A DNA stretch of 64,000 bases from an uncultured Sphingobacteriales bacterium (GTDB lineage: Bacteria; Bacteroidota; Bacteroidia; Chitinophagales; Chitinophagaceae). Shown here piece after piece: positions 42,468 to 52,411 of the stretch (positions are counted from its first letter, which is position 1; the number at the start of each line of letters is the position of its first letter). The stretch is from contig CALMQS010000049.1 of NCBI GenBank assembly GCA_937871285.1, forward strand, positions 94,664 through 158,663, given 5' to 3'. The notes beneath the pieces are model-generated. The model worked only from the letters and a program-made list of their open reading frames with translations. It had not been told where the DNA came from and did not search any database. Made by a program: the position numbers and the translations under genes.

Positions 42468-44429
42468 ATGCCCTCACCTATATTATGGCAACCTTCAGAA
42501 CAATTTAAGGTCAATTCCAATCTTGCAGAATATATGCAATGGTTAAAAGATAATTTGAGCCTTGAATGTAAAGATTATGATACTTTATGGAAATGGTCTG
42601 TTGAACATCCGGTTGATTTCTGGCAGAGCATTTCAGATTACTTTAAGCTCATCCATCACGCTCCATGCAGGAACGTAATGAGCGAAGATCACATGCCGCA
42701 TACAAAATGGTTTGAAGGAGGTACATTGAATTATGCGGAGCACATTTTTCGCAATGCAACAGCCGAACGTCCTGCGCTGTTATTTCAATCCGAGCGGCAC
42801 CCGCTTACATCCGTGAGTTGGGAAGAGCTGAAACACAAGGTAGCTGCATTGCAAAGCTTTTTTATACAGCAGGGTATACAGCCTGGTGACAGGATTGCGG
42901 CCTATTTACCCAATATTCCCGAGGCTACCATCTCGTTACTGGCCGCTATGAGTGTTGGTGCGGTATGGAGCAGTTGTTCGCCCGATTTTGGAGCAGGAAG
43001 CGTAATGGAACGTTTTCAGCAAATTGAACCCAGAATATTGATTGCGGTGGATGGATATATGTATAATGGAAAAATATTCAACCGGAGGGAAGAAGTGAAA
43101 GCCATCAGGGAGGCGCTTCCCTCGGTTGAAAAATTAATACGGATCCCTTATGCGGCTAATGACACTGATATGCAGGACGTGCCGGATACCGTGTTATGGG
43201 ATGAAGTGATGCAAACCTCCTATACAGGTTTGCGGTTTACCGCTGTTCCTTTTGATCATCCTGTATGGATATTATATTCTTCCGGCACAACTGGTATTCC
43301 CAAAGCCATCACGCATAGTCATGGCGGTGTATTGCTTGAACATTTTAAATACCTGGCTTTTCATAATGATGTGCAGCCCGGTGAAGTTTTTTTCTGGTTT
43401 ACCACCACCGGCTGGATGATGTGGAACTACCTGCACGCGGCCCTGCTTACGGGTGCTACCATTGTATTGTACGATGGCAGCCCCGGCTACCCTGATATCA
43501 GCGTACTGTGGCGGATGGCTGCTAACGCAGGGGTGCATCATTTTGGTACCAGCGCGCCTTTTATCATGGCCTGTAAAAAAGCGGGTATACTTCCGGGTGA
43601 GTACGGCGATCTTTCTGCATTGCGTTCTGTAAGCGCTACCGGGTCGCCGCTGCCGCAGGAAGGGTTTGATTATGTGTATGAAAAAATAAAGAAAGACCTG
43701 TGGCTGTGCAGCATGAGCGGCGGCACGGATGTGTGCACCGCGTTTGTAGGCGGGTGCCCCCTGTTGCCGGTATACGAAGGAGAAATTCAATGCAGGGCTT
43801 TGGGTTGCGATCTGTATGCGCTGGATGAAGAGGGTAATCGTTTATGGAATGAGGTGGGAGAAATGGTAATTACCAAACCCATGCCCTCCATGCCGGTATT
43901 TTTCTGGAATGATCAACAGTTTGAAAAATATCTTTCCAGTTATTTCGAAACCTATCCCGGGATATGGCGGCATGGCGACTGGGTGAAAATAACGCCGCAG
44001 AACGGGGTGGTTATTCTCGGCCGGTCAGACGCTACGCTTAACAGGCAGGGCGTACGTATTGGTACGGCGGAAATATACCGGGCGGTAGATACGATCCCGG
44101 AAATTAAAGACAGCCTGATCGTTAATATTGAACTGCCCGGTGGCGGCGATTATATGCCCTTATTTGTGGTGATGAAAGAAAACCACAGCTTAACCGCGGA
44201 AATAAAAGATACCATCAAAAGAACATTACGCAGCACTTATTCCCCACGTCATGTGCCCGATGAGATAATCGCGGTAAATGATATTCCGTATACCATCAGC
44301 GGTAAAAAAATGGAAATGCCCGTTAAGAAGATACTAATGGGCAGGCCATTGGAGAAATCAGTAAACACCGGTTCAGTAAAAAACCCGGAGTCGCTGGAAT
44401 TCTTCAAAACATTTGTGGTGAAGAAATAG
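42468..44429 (+). CDS. Acetoacetyl-CoA synthetase
   Basis: 653 aa, the normal length for this family. N-terminal ACAS_N region (PSEQFKVNSNLAEYMQWLK), family-specific CSPDFGAGSVMERF (about residue 178), phosphate loop LYSSGTTGIPK (about 271), WFTTTGWMMWN (about 308), and catalytic Lys in ISGKKMEMPVKK near the end. It activates acetoacetate to acetoacetyl-CoA with ATP, feeding ketone-body carbon or butanoate metabolism. It is a stand-alone gene after a 273-bp gap. Confidence 0.93.
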   Translation: MPSPILWQPSEQFKVNSNLAEYMQWLKDNLSLECKDYDTLWKWSVEHPVDFWQSISDYFKLIHHAPCRNVMSEDHMPHTKWFEGGTLNYAEHIFRNATAERPALLFQSERHPLTSVSWEELKHKVAALQSFFIQQGIQPGDRIAAYLPNIPEATISLLAAMSVGAVWSSCSPDFGAGSVMERFQQIEPRILIAVDGYMYNGKIFNRREEVKAIREALPSVEKLIRIPYAANDTDMQDVPDTVLWDEVMQTSYTGLRFTAVPFDHPVWILYSSGTTGIPKAITHSHGGVLLEHFKYLAFHNDVQPGEVFFWFTTTGWMMWNYLHAALLTGATIVLYDGSPGYPDISVLWRMAANAGVHHFGTSAPFIMACKKAGILPGEYGDLSALRSVSATGSPLPQEGFDYVYEKIKKDLWLCSMSGGTDVCTAFVGGCPLLPVYEGEIQCRALGCDLYALDEEGNRLWNEVGEMVITKPMPSMPVFFWNDQQFEKYLSSYFETYPGIWRHGDWVKITPQNGVVILGRSDATLNRQGVRIGTAEIYRAVDTIPEIKDSLIVNIELPGGGDYMPLFVVMKENHSLTAEIKDTIKRTLRSTYSPRHVPDEIIAVNDIPYTISGKKMEMPVKKILMGRPLEKSVNTGSVKNPESLEFFKTFVVKK

Positions 44430-44915
44430 GGGGGAGGGTGTAGGTTTCAGGTTGCAGGTTGCAGGGTATAGGTTGCAGGTTGCAGAGTGCCGTTCATAAA
44501 AGGTCCGTTTTTGCGAGGCGTCAAACACATGCCGGATGTTAGGAGAACTATACACGCCGTGGCCTGCCTACCGGCAGGTAGACAATCCCATTGAAGCGAA
44601 GCGGAGTAGTAAGCCATCTACAAAGAAATATAAATCGGACTCTGCCATTGTGAGATTACCTACTGCCGGTAGGCAGGCTTCAACTCTTAAAAATTATTAC
44701 GCATTATTCAGATCAGTTCAGGGTCACGTAATGATGTTTATGAAAGATTTATTATCTGCAGGTGGGAAAGCAGAATAGCATTGGTGTTGCACAAGCGAGC
44801 GTGGCAACTGTAGCTTAATAGCAACAATGCAGCTAAGTACATAAAATACCCTGCCACGAAGGAGATCAGGCAAAACATATTCACTATATGCCAGGCACCT
44901 CAAATTTCAAATCTT
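44430..44915. other. Repeat-rich non-coding stretch with dispersed repeat copy
   Basis: 486 bp between convergent genes. Begins with CAGGTTGCAGG-type phrases (about 44447-44487), followed by a nearly full copy of a dispersed repeat of about 230 bp (about 44501-44735) that also occurs at 48023-48244 and partly at 5070-5164. An open frame of 80 codons here is made of repeat sequence and is not a gene. Confidence 0.75.
44501..44735. repeat. Dispersed intergenic repeat, copy B
   Basis: Shares with copy C (48023-48244) the blocks TTTGCGAGGCGTCAAA, ATGCCGGAT, AGAACTAT-CACGCCG, CGGCAGGTAGACAATC and GAAGCG-AGCGGAG-AGTAAGCC, and the ending GATC-GTT-AGGGTC-CG-AATGA. Two internal palindromes, CCTACCGGCAGG and CCTACTGCCGGTAGG, lie inside it. 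Confidence 0.8.
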
Positions 44916-46046
44916 TCAATCTTCCTTTTCTTCTTCCGTATCGGGCTTTCTTACATGCCGGTTTCTTAACCTCACCGCCGGGTTGGTCATGGGGCTGAGG
45001 CCGGGGCGTTCATCACCCAGTAAAATACCCCAGTGCCGGAAGTCGGTAGTATGATCAAAAATAATTTTAAGTATGGCAATCATAGGCAGCGATAAGAACA
45101 TGCCCGAAACGCCGGCAAGCGTGCCGCCGATAATAACGCCTATGATGCTTACCAGGGCGTTGATCTTTACTTTAGAGCCTACAATGCGTGGCATGAGGAT
45201 ATTATTGTCTAAGAATTGTACAACAGTAATTACGATTAGCACGGCAAAAATATGCCATAGTTCACTGGAGGAAGTAAGCGTAAGCAATACCCCGATGACA
45301 TTGCCAATGAGGGCGCCCACATAAGGAATAAGATTAAGTATGGCAAAGATGATAGCGATAAGCATGGCATGCTTGATTCCTATGATCATTAAAATGCCTC
45401 CCAGTAAAACGGTCATATAGGTTACCTGTATCACTAAGCCCATCAGGTAACTTTTAACCATTACTTCCGTTTCGCGCAGCGCCGATTCTACCTGCGGGTG
45501 ATCGTCCCTGTTAAACCACAAAAAAATAAAACGCAGTAAAAGATTTTTGTAAAAGAGGATGAGAAAAATATAAATAGGGAGCAGCCCCATAAATACAAAT
45601 ACGCCGGTAATGGATACTGCCGCTCCGCTCAGGTAAGAGCCCGCGTTATTGAGCAACTTGCCACCCTGTTCCTGCAGCACTTTAATTTGCTGGTCGGCAG
45701 AAAGATTCAGGTTCCTGTTGATCCAGTTGCTCAGTGTAGTCCAGTGTAGGTTAAGGTTTTTCTCTAATTGGGGAAAATCTTTTACAAGAGAAGCGATCTG
45801 CAGGGAAAAAAATGCCAGTATGGCTATGATGATAAGGGCGGCTGTTAAAATAACCAGTACGATAGCAATGAGCTCAGGGATTTTTATTTTTCGCAAAAAA
45901 CGGAACAGCGGCAATAGCATAAGGCTGATGAAAAAAGCCATCAGCAGGGGCATAATGATGGAATTGGCCACAGAAAAAAGGGCTATGAGTAAACATAACC
46001 CCAAAAGCTCTATAGAACGTGTTACAGTTAAAGGCAATTGTTTCAT
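44916..46046 (-). CDS. AI-2E transporter (PerM) family membrane protein
   Basis: 376 aa with about eight membrane segments in the usual pattern: pairs at about residues 10-45 and 60-90, and a cluster from about 150 to the 330s. Family features include PYVGALIGNVIG (about 240) and the late QFLDNNILMPRIVG segment. Members were named for autoinducer-2 export, but many are transporters or antiporters of unknown substrate. The soluble C-terminus is basic then acidic (EEEKED). It is a single gene. Confidence 0.92.
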   Translation of the reverse strand: MKQLPLTVTRSIELLGLCLLIALFSVANSIIMPLLMAFFISLMLLPLFRFLRKIKIPELIAIVLVILTAALIIIAILAFFSLQIASLVKDFPQLEKNLNLHWTTLSNWINRNLNLSADQQIKVLQEQGGKLLNNAGSYLSGAAVSITGVFVFMGLLPIYIFLILFYKNLLLRFIFLWFNRDDHPQVESALRETEVMVKSYLMGLVIQVTYMTVLLGGILMIIGIKHAMLIAIIFAILNLIPYVGALIGNVIGVLLTLTSSSELWHIFAVLIVITVVQFLDNNILMPRIVGSKVKINALVSIIGVIIGGTLAGVSGMFLSLPMIAILKIIFDHTTDFRHWGILLGDERPGLSPMTNPAVRLRNRHVRKPDTEEEKED

Positions 46047-46179
46047 ACGTCAGGTATTGTTAACAAGTTAAGTATAAAAAATATGCCAGTTCAATAAAAA
46101 ACCGCAACGGTTGGTTAGCATAGTGAAAATATAATTAAGTAGCAGGCAAATTACTTATTTTTAAATAAAGAACGCAGTT

Positions 46180-47445
46180 ATGAAAAAGGTATTCCCATTC
46201 CTTATTTTCTTTTTTACAGTTGCTGCACTTACCGCTCAAACCGGTGCGCCGGGCCGCCTTCTGGCAGGTGCGGCCGAGGCGGTAATCAATCCGCCCAATG
46301 AAAGCTTTCTCGCCGGTTATGATCAGAACCGCAGGAGCACAGGCGTGCACGACAATCTTTTTGTAAAAGCGGTAGTAGTGGCCAACAGGCTCAACGCACT
46401 GGCACTTGTTACTATAGATTGTATAGGTTTGCCCTATCCTGTTGTGCAGCAAATAAGAGATGCGGTGGAATTAAAACTCCCGCCTGATGTATTCAATGCA
46501 GAACAAATCATTGTTTCTTCTACGCACACCCATTCCGGTCCGGATGTAATTGGCATATGGGGAATGGATGTGGCGCATACCGGAACAGACAGCGGGTATA
46601 TCCGCTTTTTAGTTAAGACTACCGCGGAGGTGATCGAAAAAGCATGGAAGCGGCGGCAGGCGGCTGTGGCAAAATATGCCGATACCGTATTCGGGGAAGG
46701 ATGGGTAGAGAATGTTTCAGACAGCACCGAAGTTGATCGTTCGGTTAGCATTATGCAGTTTACCACTTCCGGTGGAAAGAATATTGCCACACTTACTAAT
46801 TTTGCCTGCCATCCTACTTTTTTGGGAAGAGAAAATACATTGGTGAGCGCCGACTTTCCTTCCGGGTTTTATAAACAAATGAAGAAAAATGCGGGTGGCA
46901 TCAACTTATACGTACAGGGTGCGATAGGAGGATGGGTGCAGCCTGAAAAAGTGGCGCGTACCTTTGAAGAAGCGGAAAAGAAAGGAGCCGCGCTTGCTAC
47001 TGCAGTTACCGGGGCATTAAAGCAAGCGAAGAAATTAGAGGGAACCGCTATATCCTTTGCTTCACGCCGTTTTGAGATACCGGTTAACAATAACGGGTTT
47101 AAGCAAATGACCGCCGCGGGAATAATTAAGAGAGATATCAGCGACGGCACTCCTACCGAAATTGCCTGGTTTACTATCGGCAACGCGGTATTTGCCACGC
47201 ATCCGGGTGAAACCTCTCCTTTATATGCTTTCGCCACCAAGCAATTAATGACCAATAACGGGCCAAAATTCATTATAGGCTTAGGGCAGGATGAGCTGGG
47301 CTATATTCTGAAACCCGATTTTTTTGAACCAGGCACCAGGCTGCATGCCGCTCCTTACCTTACCGGTATGTCGCCGGGCGAAGCAGCCGGAGCCGCCATG
47401 ATGCAGGTACTCACGGAGCTGGCGGAGCGGGATGGGGAGCAATGA
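46180..47445 (+). CDS. Secreted neutral/alkaline ceramidase-like hydrolase
   Basis: 421 aa. Signal peptide ending LTAQ (residue 20). It matches the N-terminal catalytic domain of the neutral/alkaline non-lysosomal ceramidase family (AAEAVINPP, STHTHSGPD with zinc-binding His, NFACHPTFLG, FATHPGE). It is shorter than full ceramidases, which carry an additional C-terminal domain. Bacteroidota have many such short members whose substrate is not certain; an amide-bond hydrolase on lipids or glycans is possible. It is a single gene. Confidence 0.87.
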   Translation: MKKVFPFLIFFFTVAALTAQTGAPGRLLAGAAEAVINPPNESFLAGYDQNRRSTGVHDNLFVKAVVVANRLNALALVTIDCIGLPYPVVQQIRDAVELKLPPDVFNAEQIIVSSTHTHSGPDVIGIWGMDVAHTGTDSGYIRFLVKTTAEVIEKAWKRRQAAVAKYADTVFGEGWVENVSDSTEVDRSVSIMQFTTSGGKNIATLTNFACHPTFLGRENTLVSADFPSGFYKQMKKNAGGINLYVQGAIGGWVQPEKVARTFEEAEKKGAALATAVTGALKQAKKLEGTAISFASRRFEIPVNNNGFKQMTAAGIIKRDISDGTPTEIAWFTIGNAVFATHPGETSPLYAFATKQLMTNNGPKFIIGLGQDELGYILKPDFFEPGTRLHAAPYLTGMSPGEAAGAAMMQVLTELAERDGEQ

Positions 47446-47706
47446 CAGGTGAAATCAAATCCGAAGCCGAAAATTCTAAATCCGAAGAGAATACAAAGCA
47501 CCAGGAACAAATCACAAAAAACAAACCTGCCTGCGGCAGGCAAGCTTGTCCGCCGGGACGGATAAAATTCAAGTATAAAATTCGAAGCTAAATACAATCT
47601 CAACGCTCAAATCAAACAGCTATACTGCGGACTACTGAAAAATGAGAAAGCAGCAGCGAAATGAAGCTGAAATCACAGCAGCACTAAGGCTTCATCAGGG
47701 CTCCTT

Positions 47707-47775
47707 CCCGAAATCGGGCTGTATATTGATTTCGGGCGGCTTTTTTGGTTACTTTTTTTCCGCAAAAAAAGTAAC
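47707..47775. terminator. Double hairpin, probable bidirectional terminator
   Basis: First hairpin: CCCGAAATC (47707-47715) with GATTTCGGG (47728-47736), followed by GCGGC and a T-run. Second: GTTACTTTTTTT (47748-47759), loop CCGC, and exact complement AAAAAAAGTAAC (47764-47775). The T-run after a 9-bp stem fits a rho-independent terminator, but it lies about 260 bp after the ceramidase stop. Confidence 0.55.
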
Positions 47776-48022
47776 AAACAGTTAAAGTCAAAATACAGAT
47801 GGCTTGTTACCGCCAATGAAACACCATGTCATTTTCAAAGTGCTTAAGGGAGCTTATGGTTTACTCACCATGACAGACAAAATCAAATCCGAAACTTCAA
47901 ATCCGAAATTCGAAGAGAATACAAAGCACCAAAAGACAAATCACAAGAACCAAATAAATCTCAAATATTAAATCCGAAGTGGATACAACTATAAACTGTA
48001 AACTAAAAAGAATAGAAGCCAG

Positions 48023-48244
48023 AAAAGGCCCGTCTTTGCGAGGCGTCAAAAATATGCCGGATAATTAGAAGAACTATGCACGCCGAAGCCTGCCTGCCGG
48101 CAGGTAGACAATCTGCCTGAAGCGCAGCGGAGCAGTAAGCCAATTTAAAGAAATATGAATTCGTCTCCGGCCTTGGAGATTGCTTCGACCCTTTAAAATA
48201 TAGTAGACATCATTCAGATCCGTTTAGGGTCTCGCAATGACGTT
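48023..48244. repeat. Dispersed intergenic repeat, copy C
   Basis: Second full-length copy of the repeat at 44501-44735, with many substitutions but the same order of blocks. Its 3' end (GGAGATTGCTTCGACCC, then CATTCAGATC and TCTCGCAATGACG) is also shared with the partial copy at 5070-5164. Confidence 0.8.
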
Positions 48245-48432
48245 CAAATCCGAAGCCAATGCAACCATAAACCACCAGCCATAAACGATAAATCCAACAT
48301 TGAAACGGATTTCCCCCTGAAACTTGCAATCTGTAACCTGTGTAATACTCACCACTCACCATTCTGGTATTCATCCTGTCGTTAGTAGCTACTCACCCGA
48401 TAGCTCTGATACCTGACGGCTGACAGCTACGC

Positions 48433-49437
48433 CTACTGATTCACCAGCTTCATAGCGCCATCGCTATACCGGTTGCCTACATTAGGATAGCGGGCAATTA
48501 CATCATTGATCTTTTTCAAATCATTAGCTGATAAATGAATATCTACCGCGCCTGCATTCTCTTCTAAGTATTTTCTTTTTTTAGTACCGGGTATGGGTAT
48601 AATATGATCACCCTGCGCCAATACCCATGCCAGGGCAAGGTGTGCCGGCGTTGCATTTTTGTCTTTAGCCAGCGTTGCAAATGCGTTTACCAATTGCACA
48701 TTGTTTTGCAGATGTTCTTCATTGAGACGGGGTAATGTGCGGCGGAAATCATCTGCCGCCAGTTGCGTGGGATCGTTTACCGTGGCAGTAATAATTCCGC
48801 GTGCCAGCGGCGAATAAGGGATCAATGAAATACCCAGTTCACGTACCGTATCCATTATTTCACCTTCTATGTCCCTGCTCAGTAATGAATATTCGCTCTG
48901 TAATGCAGCGATAGGGTGAACGGCATGTGCTTTCCGGATAGATTGGGCGGAAGCCTCGCTCAACCCGAGGTAGCGCACCTTCCCTTCTTTCACCAGGCCG
49001 GACATGGCGCCAACGGTTTCTTCTATAGGAATATTTTTATCTATGCGGTGAGCATAGTACAGATCAATGGTTTCAATTTTTAAGCGTTGCAGGCTTTTTT
49101 CAACAGCCGTTTTTATATAAGCCGGCGATCCGTCAACATAGGTGCCTGGCAGGCCGCTATGCCCCGGTGTACTGTCTTTAAAGCGAAAACCAAATTTAGT
49201 GGCAATAAAAACCTTATCGCGGTTAGTGGTCAATACCTGCGATATCAGCTCTTCATTTTTTCCGTTGCCATACATATCGGCTGTATCCCAGAAATTGATA
49301 CCCAGGTCTAAAGCCTTATGCAGCGTAGCGATGCTTTCCGTGTCATCTGTTGGTCCGTAGGCGTAGCTCATACCCATGCAGCCTAAGCCAATAGCGGATA
49401 ATTGTTCATGGGTGTTGCCCAATCTTCTGTATTGCAT
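48433..49437 (-). CDS. Aldo/keto reductase
   Basis: 334 aa. AKR TIM barrel with catalytic Asp (FWDTADMYG), Tyr (MYG), Lys near FIATKFGF and His (LYYAHRID). The C-terminal [15 protein letters not shown] binds the NADPH phosphate. It resembles the YakC/AKR13-like group acting on small carbonyls; the natural substrate is not known. It is 18 bp downstream of the fRMsr gene on the same strand and probably co-transcribed. Confidence 0.93.
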   Translation of the reverse strand: MQYRRLGNTHEQLSAIGLGCMGMSYAYGPTDDTESIATLHKALDLGINFWDTADMYGNGKNEELISQVLTTNRDKVFIATKFGFRFKDSTPGHSGLPGTYVDGSPAYIKTAVEKSLQRLKIETIDLYYAHRIDKNIPIEETVGAMSGLVKEGKVRYLGLSEASAQSIRKAHAVHPIAALQSEYSLLSRDIEGEIMDTVRELGISLIPYSPLARGIITATVNDPTQLAADDFRRTLPRLNEEHLQNNVQLVNAFATLAKDKNATPAHLALAWVLAQGDHIIPIPGTKKRKYLEENAGAVDIHLSANDLKKINDVIARYPNVGNRYSDGAMKLVNQ

Positions 49438-49454
49438 AATATATTTTTATATCA

Positions 49455-49928
49455 TTACCATTGTATTAACGCTACGATCTGTTCAAGGTATTGCCGGTCG
49501 GTAGTATCGAACTGGTTATAAGCATTACTGTCGACGTCCAGTACGCCCACTACTATATTGTTTCTGATAACAGGCACAACAATTTCCGATTTCGACAGGC
49601 TGCTGCAGGCAATATGTCCCGGAAATTGCCCAACATCGGGAATGATGATCGTTTGTGCCTTTTCCCAGGCGGCGCCACACACGCCCCTTCCCTTACGGAT
49701 ACGGGTACACGCTACCGGTCCCTGGAAAGGGCCTACTACCAGCTCAGTATCCTTAACGATGTAAAACCCTACCCAAAACCAGCCAAACTGTTCTTTCAGG
49801 GCAGCGGCTATATTCGCGAGGTTGGCCACCAGGTCGCGCTCGCCCTCTATCAGTGCTTTTACCTGTGGAATAAGCGCCTGGTATTGCTCCGCTTTGGAAC
49901 CCGTTGCAATGATCAGATCTTCTGCCAT
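49455..49928 (-). CDS. Free methionine-(R)-sulfoxide reductase (GAF domain)
   Basis: 157 aa from ATG 49928; the upstream in-frame start at 49967 is inside a repeat-type sequence. A single GAF domain with the three Cys residues of the fRMsr family (PVACTRI, GRGVCGAA, HIACSSL). The enzyme reduces free Met-R-sulfoxide with thioredoxin. GFYIVKDTELVVGPFQG and VLDVDSN are typical. It begins a small operon with the aldo/keto reductase. Confidence 0.92.
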   Translation of the reverse strand: MAEDLIIATGSKAEQYQALIPQVKALIEGERDLVANLANIAAALKEQFGWFWVGFYIVKDTELVVGPFQGPVACTRIRKGRGVCGAAWEKAQTIIIPDVGQFPGHIACSSLSKSEIVVPVIRNNIVVGVLDVDSNAYNQFDTTDRQYLEQIVALIQW

Positions 49929-50112
49929 ACTGTAAAGGTAGCAAGTTACTGGGTGCAGGGAAAGCATACTGTTTTCTGCCTTCCTCTTTTCACGTTTGAC
50001 ACAGCAATATATTTCAGGTTACGAGGCGTATATACCCACATGTGATCTGACCCTCCTTCTGTCGGGTACCGACCACATTTTCAAATTTTCAAATTGCCGT
50101 ATTTTCAAATTT

Positions 50113-50874
50113 CTACAACGGTCTAATCCATATATTCCTGAAAGCCACGGGGTTGCCGTGGTCCTGTAAGCTGATTGGTTCTTTAGCACTATGCTTTTCG
50201 TAATTGGGTGTGCCCACATATTGCGTACTGCCCCAGATGGTAGTATTGTTTTGCACAATAACGCCATTATGAAATACGGTAATTTTTGCGGGTGTTCTAA
50301 CGGTACCATCTTCCTGGAAAGTGGGAGCGGTAAACAGTATATCATAGGTTTGCCATTCGCCCGGTCCGCGGGAAGCATTTACCAAAGGAGGTGTTTGTTT
50401 ATAAATGCTGGCAGCCTGCCCGTTAGCATAAGTGCGGTTGTTGTAATTATCCAAAACCTGCAGTTCGTATCTGCCCATCAAAAAAATACCACTGTTACCG
50501 CGTCCCTGGCTTTCTCCTTTTACTACAGCAGGGGTACGCCATTCAATATGCAACTGGCAATCGCCAAAACCATCTTTTGTTTCTATACCGCCGGTACCAC
50601 CAACTACCACCAGAGCGCCATCTTCGATTTTCCATTTTACGGCTCCACCGTCTTTTTGCGATTTCCATTTGGAAGCGTCTTTGCCGTCAAACAATACAAT
50701 AGCGTCTGAAGGCGCATCAGCGGCGGTTTTGCCGGGAGTGATGACACGTACTGCGGGATCCCAGTATTCGGTTAATTTAGGGTCGCCTTCCCGGGGTGCT
50801 TTTTGTGCAAAACCTGCGGAAACAGCGAAGCATAAACAAGCGCTCATTACAATTTTAGATAAACGAATGATCAT
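50113..50874 (-). CDS. DUF1080 (3-keto-disaccharide hydrolase family) secreted protein
   Basis: 253 aa from ATG 50874; an in-frame ATG at 50910 would lengthen the leader by 12 residues. Signal peptide ending GFAQ. DUF1080 fold with [52 protein letters not shown] and [17 protein letters not shown], which is the classic form of the family. It should bind or hydrolyse 3-keto-glycosides in the periplasm. It is a single gene upstream of the his operon, on the opposite strand. Confidence 0.88.
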   Translation of the reverse strand: MIIRLSKIVMSACLCFAVSAGFAQKAPREGDPKLTEYWDPAVRVITPGKTAADAPSDAIVLFDGKDASKWKSQKDGGAVKWKIEDGALVVVGGTGGIETKDGFGDCQLHIEWRTPAVVKGESQGRGNSGIFLMGRYELQVLDNYNNRTYANGQAASIYKQTPPLVNASRGPGEWQTYDILFTAPTFQEDGTVRTPAKITVFHNGVIVQNNTTIWGSTQYVGTPNYEKHSAKEPISLQDHGNPVAFRNIWIRPL

Positions 50875-51226
50875 AGTTAAAATTTGTTGCGTGTATAAAA
50901 GAGGGTACAATTTATAAAATAATTTGTTTAGATGCCGGTTTTAACAAACGCGCAACGAATTAAAAGTTTGAAGATTTCTAATTTATAGTTTATGGTTATA
51001 CAAAAAGTTACCGCAAAAACAAAGGGCAGGAAGTAGCAGATTCCTGACTGTAATGTCATACCCCCTTTATCCTCTGCTCCTTCGCGCGTATTGCGTGAAA
51101 CATAGAACCACGGAGGCAGGGTGGCACAGAGGGACGTATAGTCTGTACTTATGATTTCATACTTAAAACAGCACTTAACCTTCCTTTGCTCCTTTGCGTG
51201 AAACCCGTAAAAGAACCGACATAAAT
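50875..51226. other. Non-coding divergent region upstream of the his operon
   Basis: About 350 bp. Contains the likely start region of the DUF1080 gene on the left and short word repeats (CTCCTTCGCGCG, CTCCTTTGCGTG, GTGAAACCCG) on the right. No gene or structured element was recognised before the his promoter. Confidence 0.5.
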
Positions 51227-51257
51227 TTTGCCAGGTAAAACCTGTGCCTTATTTTTG
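51227..51257 (+). promoter_or_regulatory. His operon promoter (TTTG-N19-TATTTTTG)
   Basis: -33 element TTTG at 51227-51230, exactly 19 bp spacer, then -7 element TATTTTTG at 51250-51257. This is a full match to the Bacteroidota consensus TTTG-N19-TAnnTTTG. Transcription would start about 51264, 15 bp before the leader peptide start. Confidence 0.85.
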
Positions 51258-51278
51258 CGCGGTTAAAACGAAACAATA

Positions 51279-51326
51279 ATGATTCATCGCACACATCACC
51301 ACCATCATTTCTTGCCCAAAGGGTAG
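51279..51326 (+). CDS. Histidine-rich leader peptide (his attenuator)
   Basis: 15 codons, ATG 51279 to TAG 51324-51326, reading MIHRTHHHHHFLPKG. Six of the 15 residues are His, five in a row. It lies between the promoter and hisG and is followed by a terminator. This is the layout of ribosome-mediated attenuation: shortage of charged tRNA-His stalls the ribosome on the His run and allows readthrough. Confidence 0.93.
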   Translation: MIHRTHHHHHFLPKG

Positions 51327-51366
51327 GCCGGTGCTGTATGTGCAGATTTCAATACAACATGTTAGA

Positions 51367-51392
51367 GGCTTACCGTTCGGTAGGTCTTTTTT
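51367..51392 (+). terminator. Attenuator terminator before hisG
   Basis: 8-bp stem GGCTTACC (51367-51374), loop GTTC, and GGTAGGTC (51379-51386), with two wobble pairs, immediately followed by a T-run. It ends 20 bp before the hisG start. The leader segment between 51327 and 51366 can form weaker helices (TGTAT with ATACA) that could act in antitermination. Confidence 0.75.
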
Positions 51393-51411
51393 ATTTTAAA
51401 CCCATCAGACA

Positions 51412-52263
51412 ATGCTTAAACTGGCTATACAAAAATCGGGACGGCTGCATGAAGATTCGATGAAGCTGCTCAAAGAATGCGGCATCGCCATTTCCAACGG
51501 TGCCAACAAGCTCAAAACAGAAGCTACCAATTTTCCGCTGCAGGTATTTTTTTTGAGGGATGATGATATTCCCCAATATGTGGAAGACGGGGTAGCCGAT
51601 ATTGGCATTGTGGGTGAGAATGTAGTATATGAAAAGAACAAGTTGGTAAAAACCGTTGAACAGTTGGGATTCGGCGGTTGCAGGCTGAGCATTGCCGTGG
51701 TAAGAGGCGAACAGTATAATAACATACAATCGCTCGAAGGCCGGCGCATTGCTACCAGCTATCCGCACCTGACCCGGCAGTTCCTGAAAAAGAATAAGGT
51801 GAATGCTGAAATACATGAGATCAGCGGATCCGTGGAAATTGCTCCCGGCATCGGTTTGTCCGACGCCATCTGCGACTTAGTGAGCAGCGGGTCTACCCTG
51901 CTTACCAACGGACTGAAAGAAGTGGAAACCATACTGCAATCGCAGGCAGTGCTTATCCGGCATAATAATTTCGATGCGGTTCAGCAGCAGGTACTTGATA
52001 AGTTACTGTTTCGTATACACGCCGTAAGAAAAGCGAAGAACAATAAATATATTTTATTGAACGCTCCCAACAATAAGTTAGATGAGATCATTGGTTTGCT
52101 GCCTGGCATGAAAAGCCCTACGGTATTGCCTTTGGCAGATAAGGGATGGAGCTCAGTGCACAGTGTATTGAGCGAAGATGAATTTTGGGATAAAATAGAA
52201 AGGTTAAAAGCCGCAGGCGCACAGGGTATACTGGTGGTGCCCATTGAGAAAATGGTGATGTAG
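51412..52263 (+). CDS. hisG: ATP phosphoribosyltransferase (long form)
   Basis: 283 aa, the long form with a C-terminal regulatory domain (about residues 210-283, ending ILVVPIEKM). The N-terminal domain starts LKLAIQKSGRLHEDS, and the PRPP loop GLSDAICDLVSSGSTL is near residue 147. It condenses ATP and PRPP, the first step of histidine synthesis, and long forms are inhibited by histidine. It is the first structural gene after the leader. The 148 bp to hisD hold AT-rich repeat words. Confidence 0.97.
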   Translation: MLKLAIQKSGRLHEDSMKLLKECGIAISNGANKLKTEATNFPLQVFFLRDDDIPQYVEDGVADIGIVGENVVYEKNKLVKTVEQLGFGGCRLSIAVVRGEQYNNIQSLEGRRIATSYPHLTRQFLKKNKVNAEIHEISGSVEIAPGIGLSDAICDLVSSGSTLLTNGLKEVETILQSQAVLIRHNNFDAVQQQVLDKLLFRIHAVRKAKNNKYILLNAPNNKLDEIIGLLPGMKSPTVLPLADKGWSSVHSVLSEDEFWDKIERLKAAGAQGILVVPIEKMVM

Positions 52264-52411
52264 GTGCAAATCCAAAAGGGAAAATCCGAAATCCGAGGTA
52301 GAAGACCCAATAATCAAAAAACAAGAACCAAATAAATTCGAAATCCGAAAACAAATGCAACCATCAACGATAAACCACAAACAATAAACTATATTAATTT
52401 CAAACCGTTCC

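Larger units (their letters stand above)
47446..48432. other. Long repeat-rich non-coding stretch with hairpins
   Basis: 987 bp without a gene. Contains AT-rich words (AATCCGAAGC, ATTCGAA, CACAAAAAACAAA), a CCTGCCTGCGGCAGGC palindrome near 47527, two strong hairpins (47707-47775), dispersed repeat copy C (48023-48244) and CTGAAACTTGCAATCTG phrases near the end. It separates two convergent genes. Confidence 0.75.

Noticed and set aside
44536..44778. 80-codon open frame after the acetoacetyl-CoA synthetase
   Set aside because: It is composed of the dispersed intergenic repeat, including its palindromes, and has no protein-like character.
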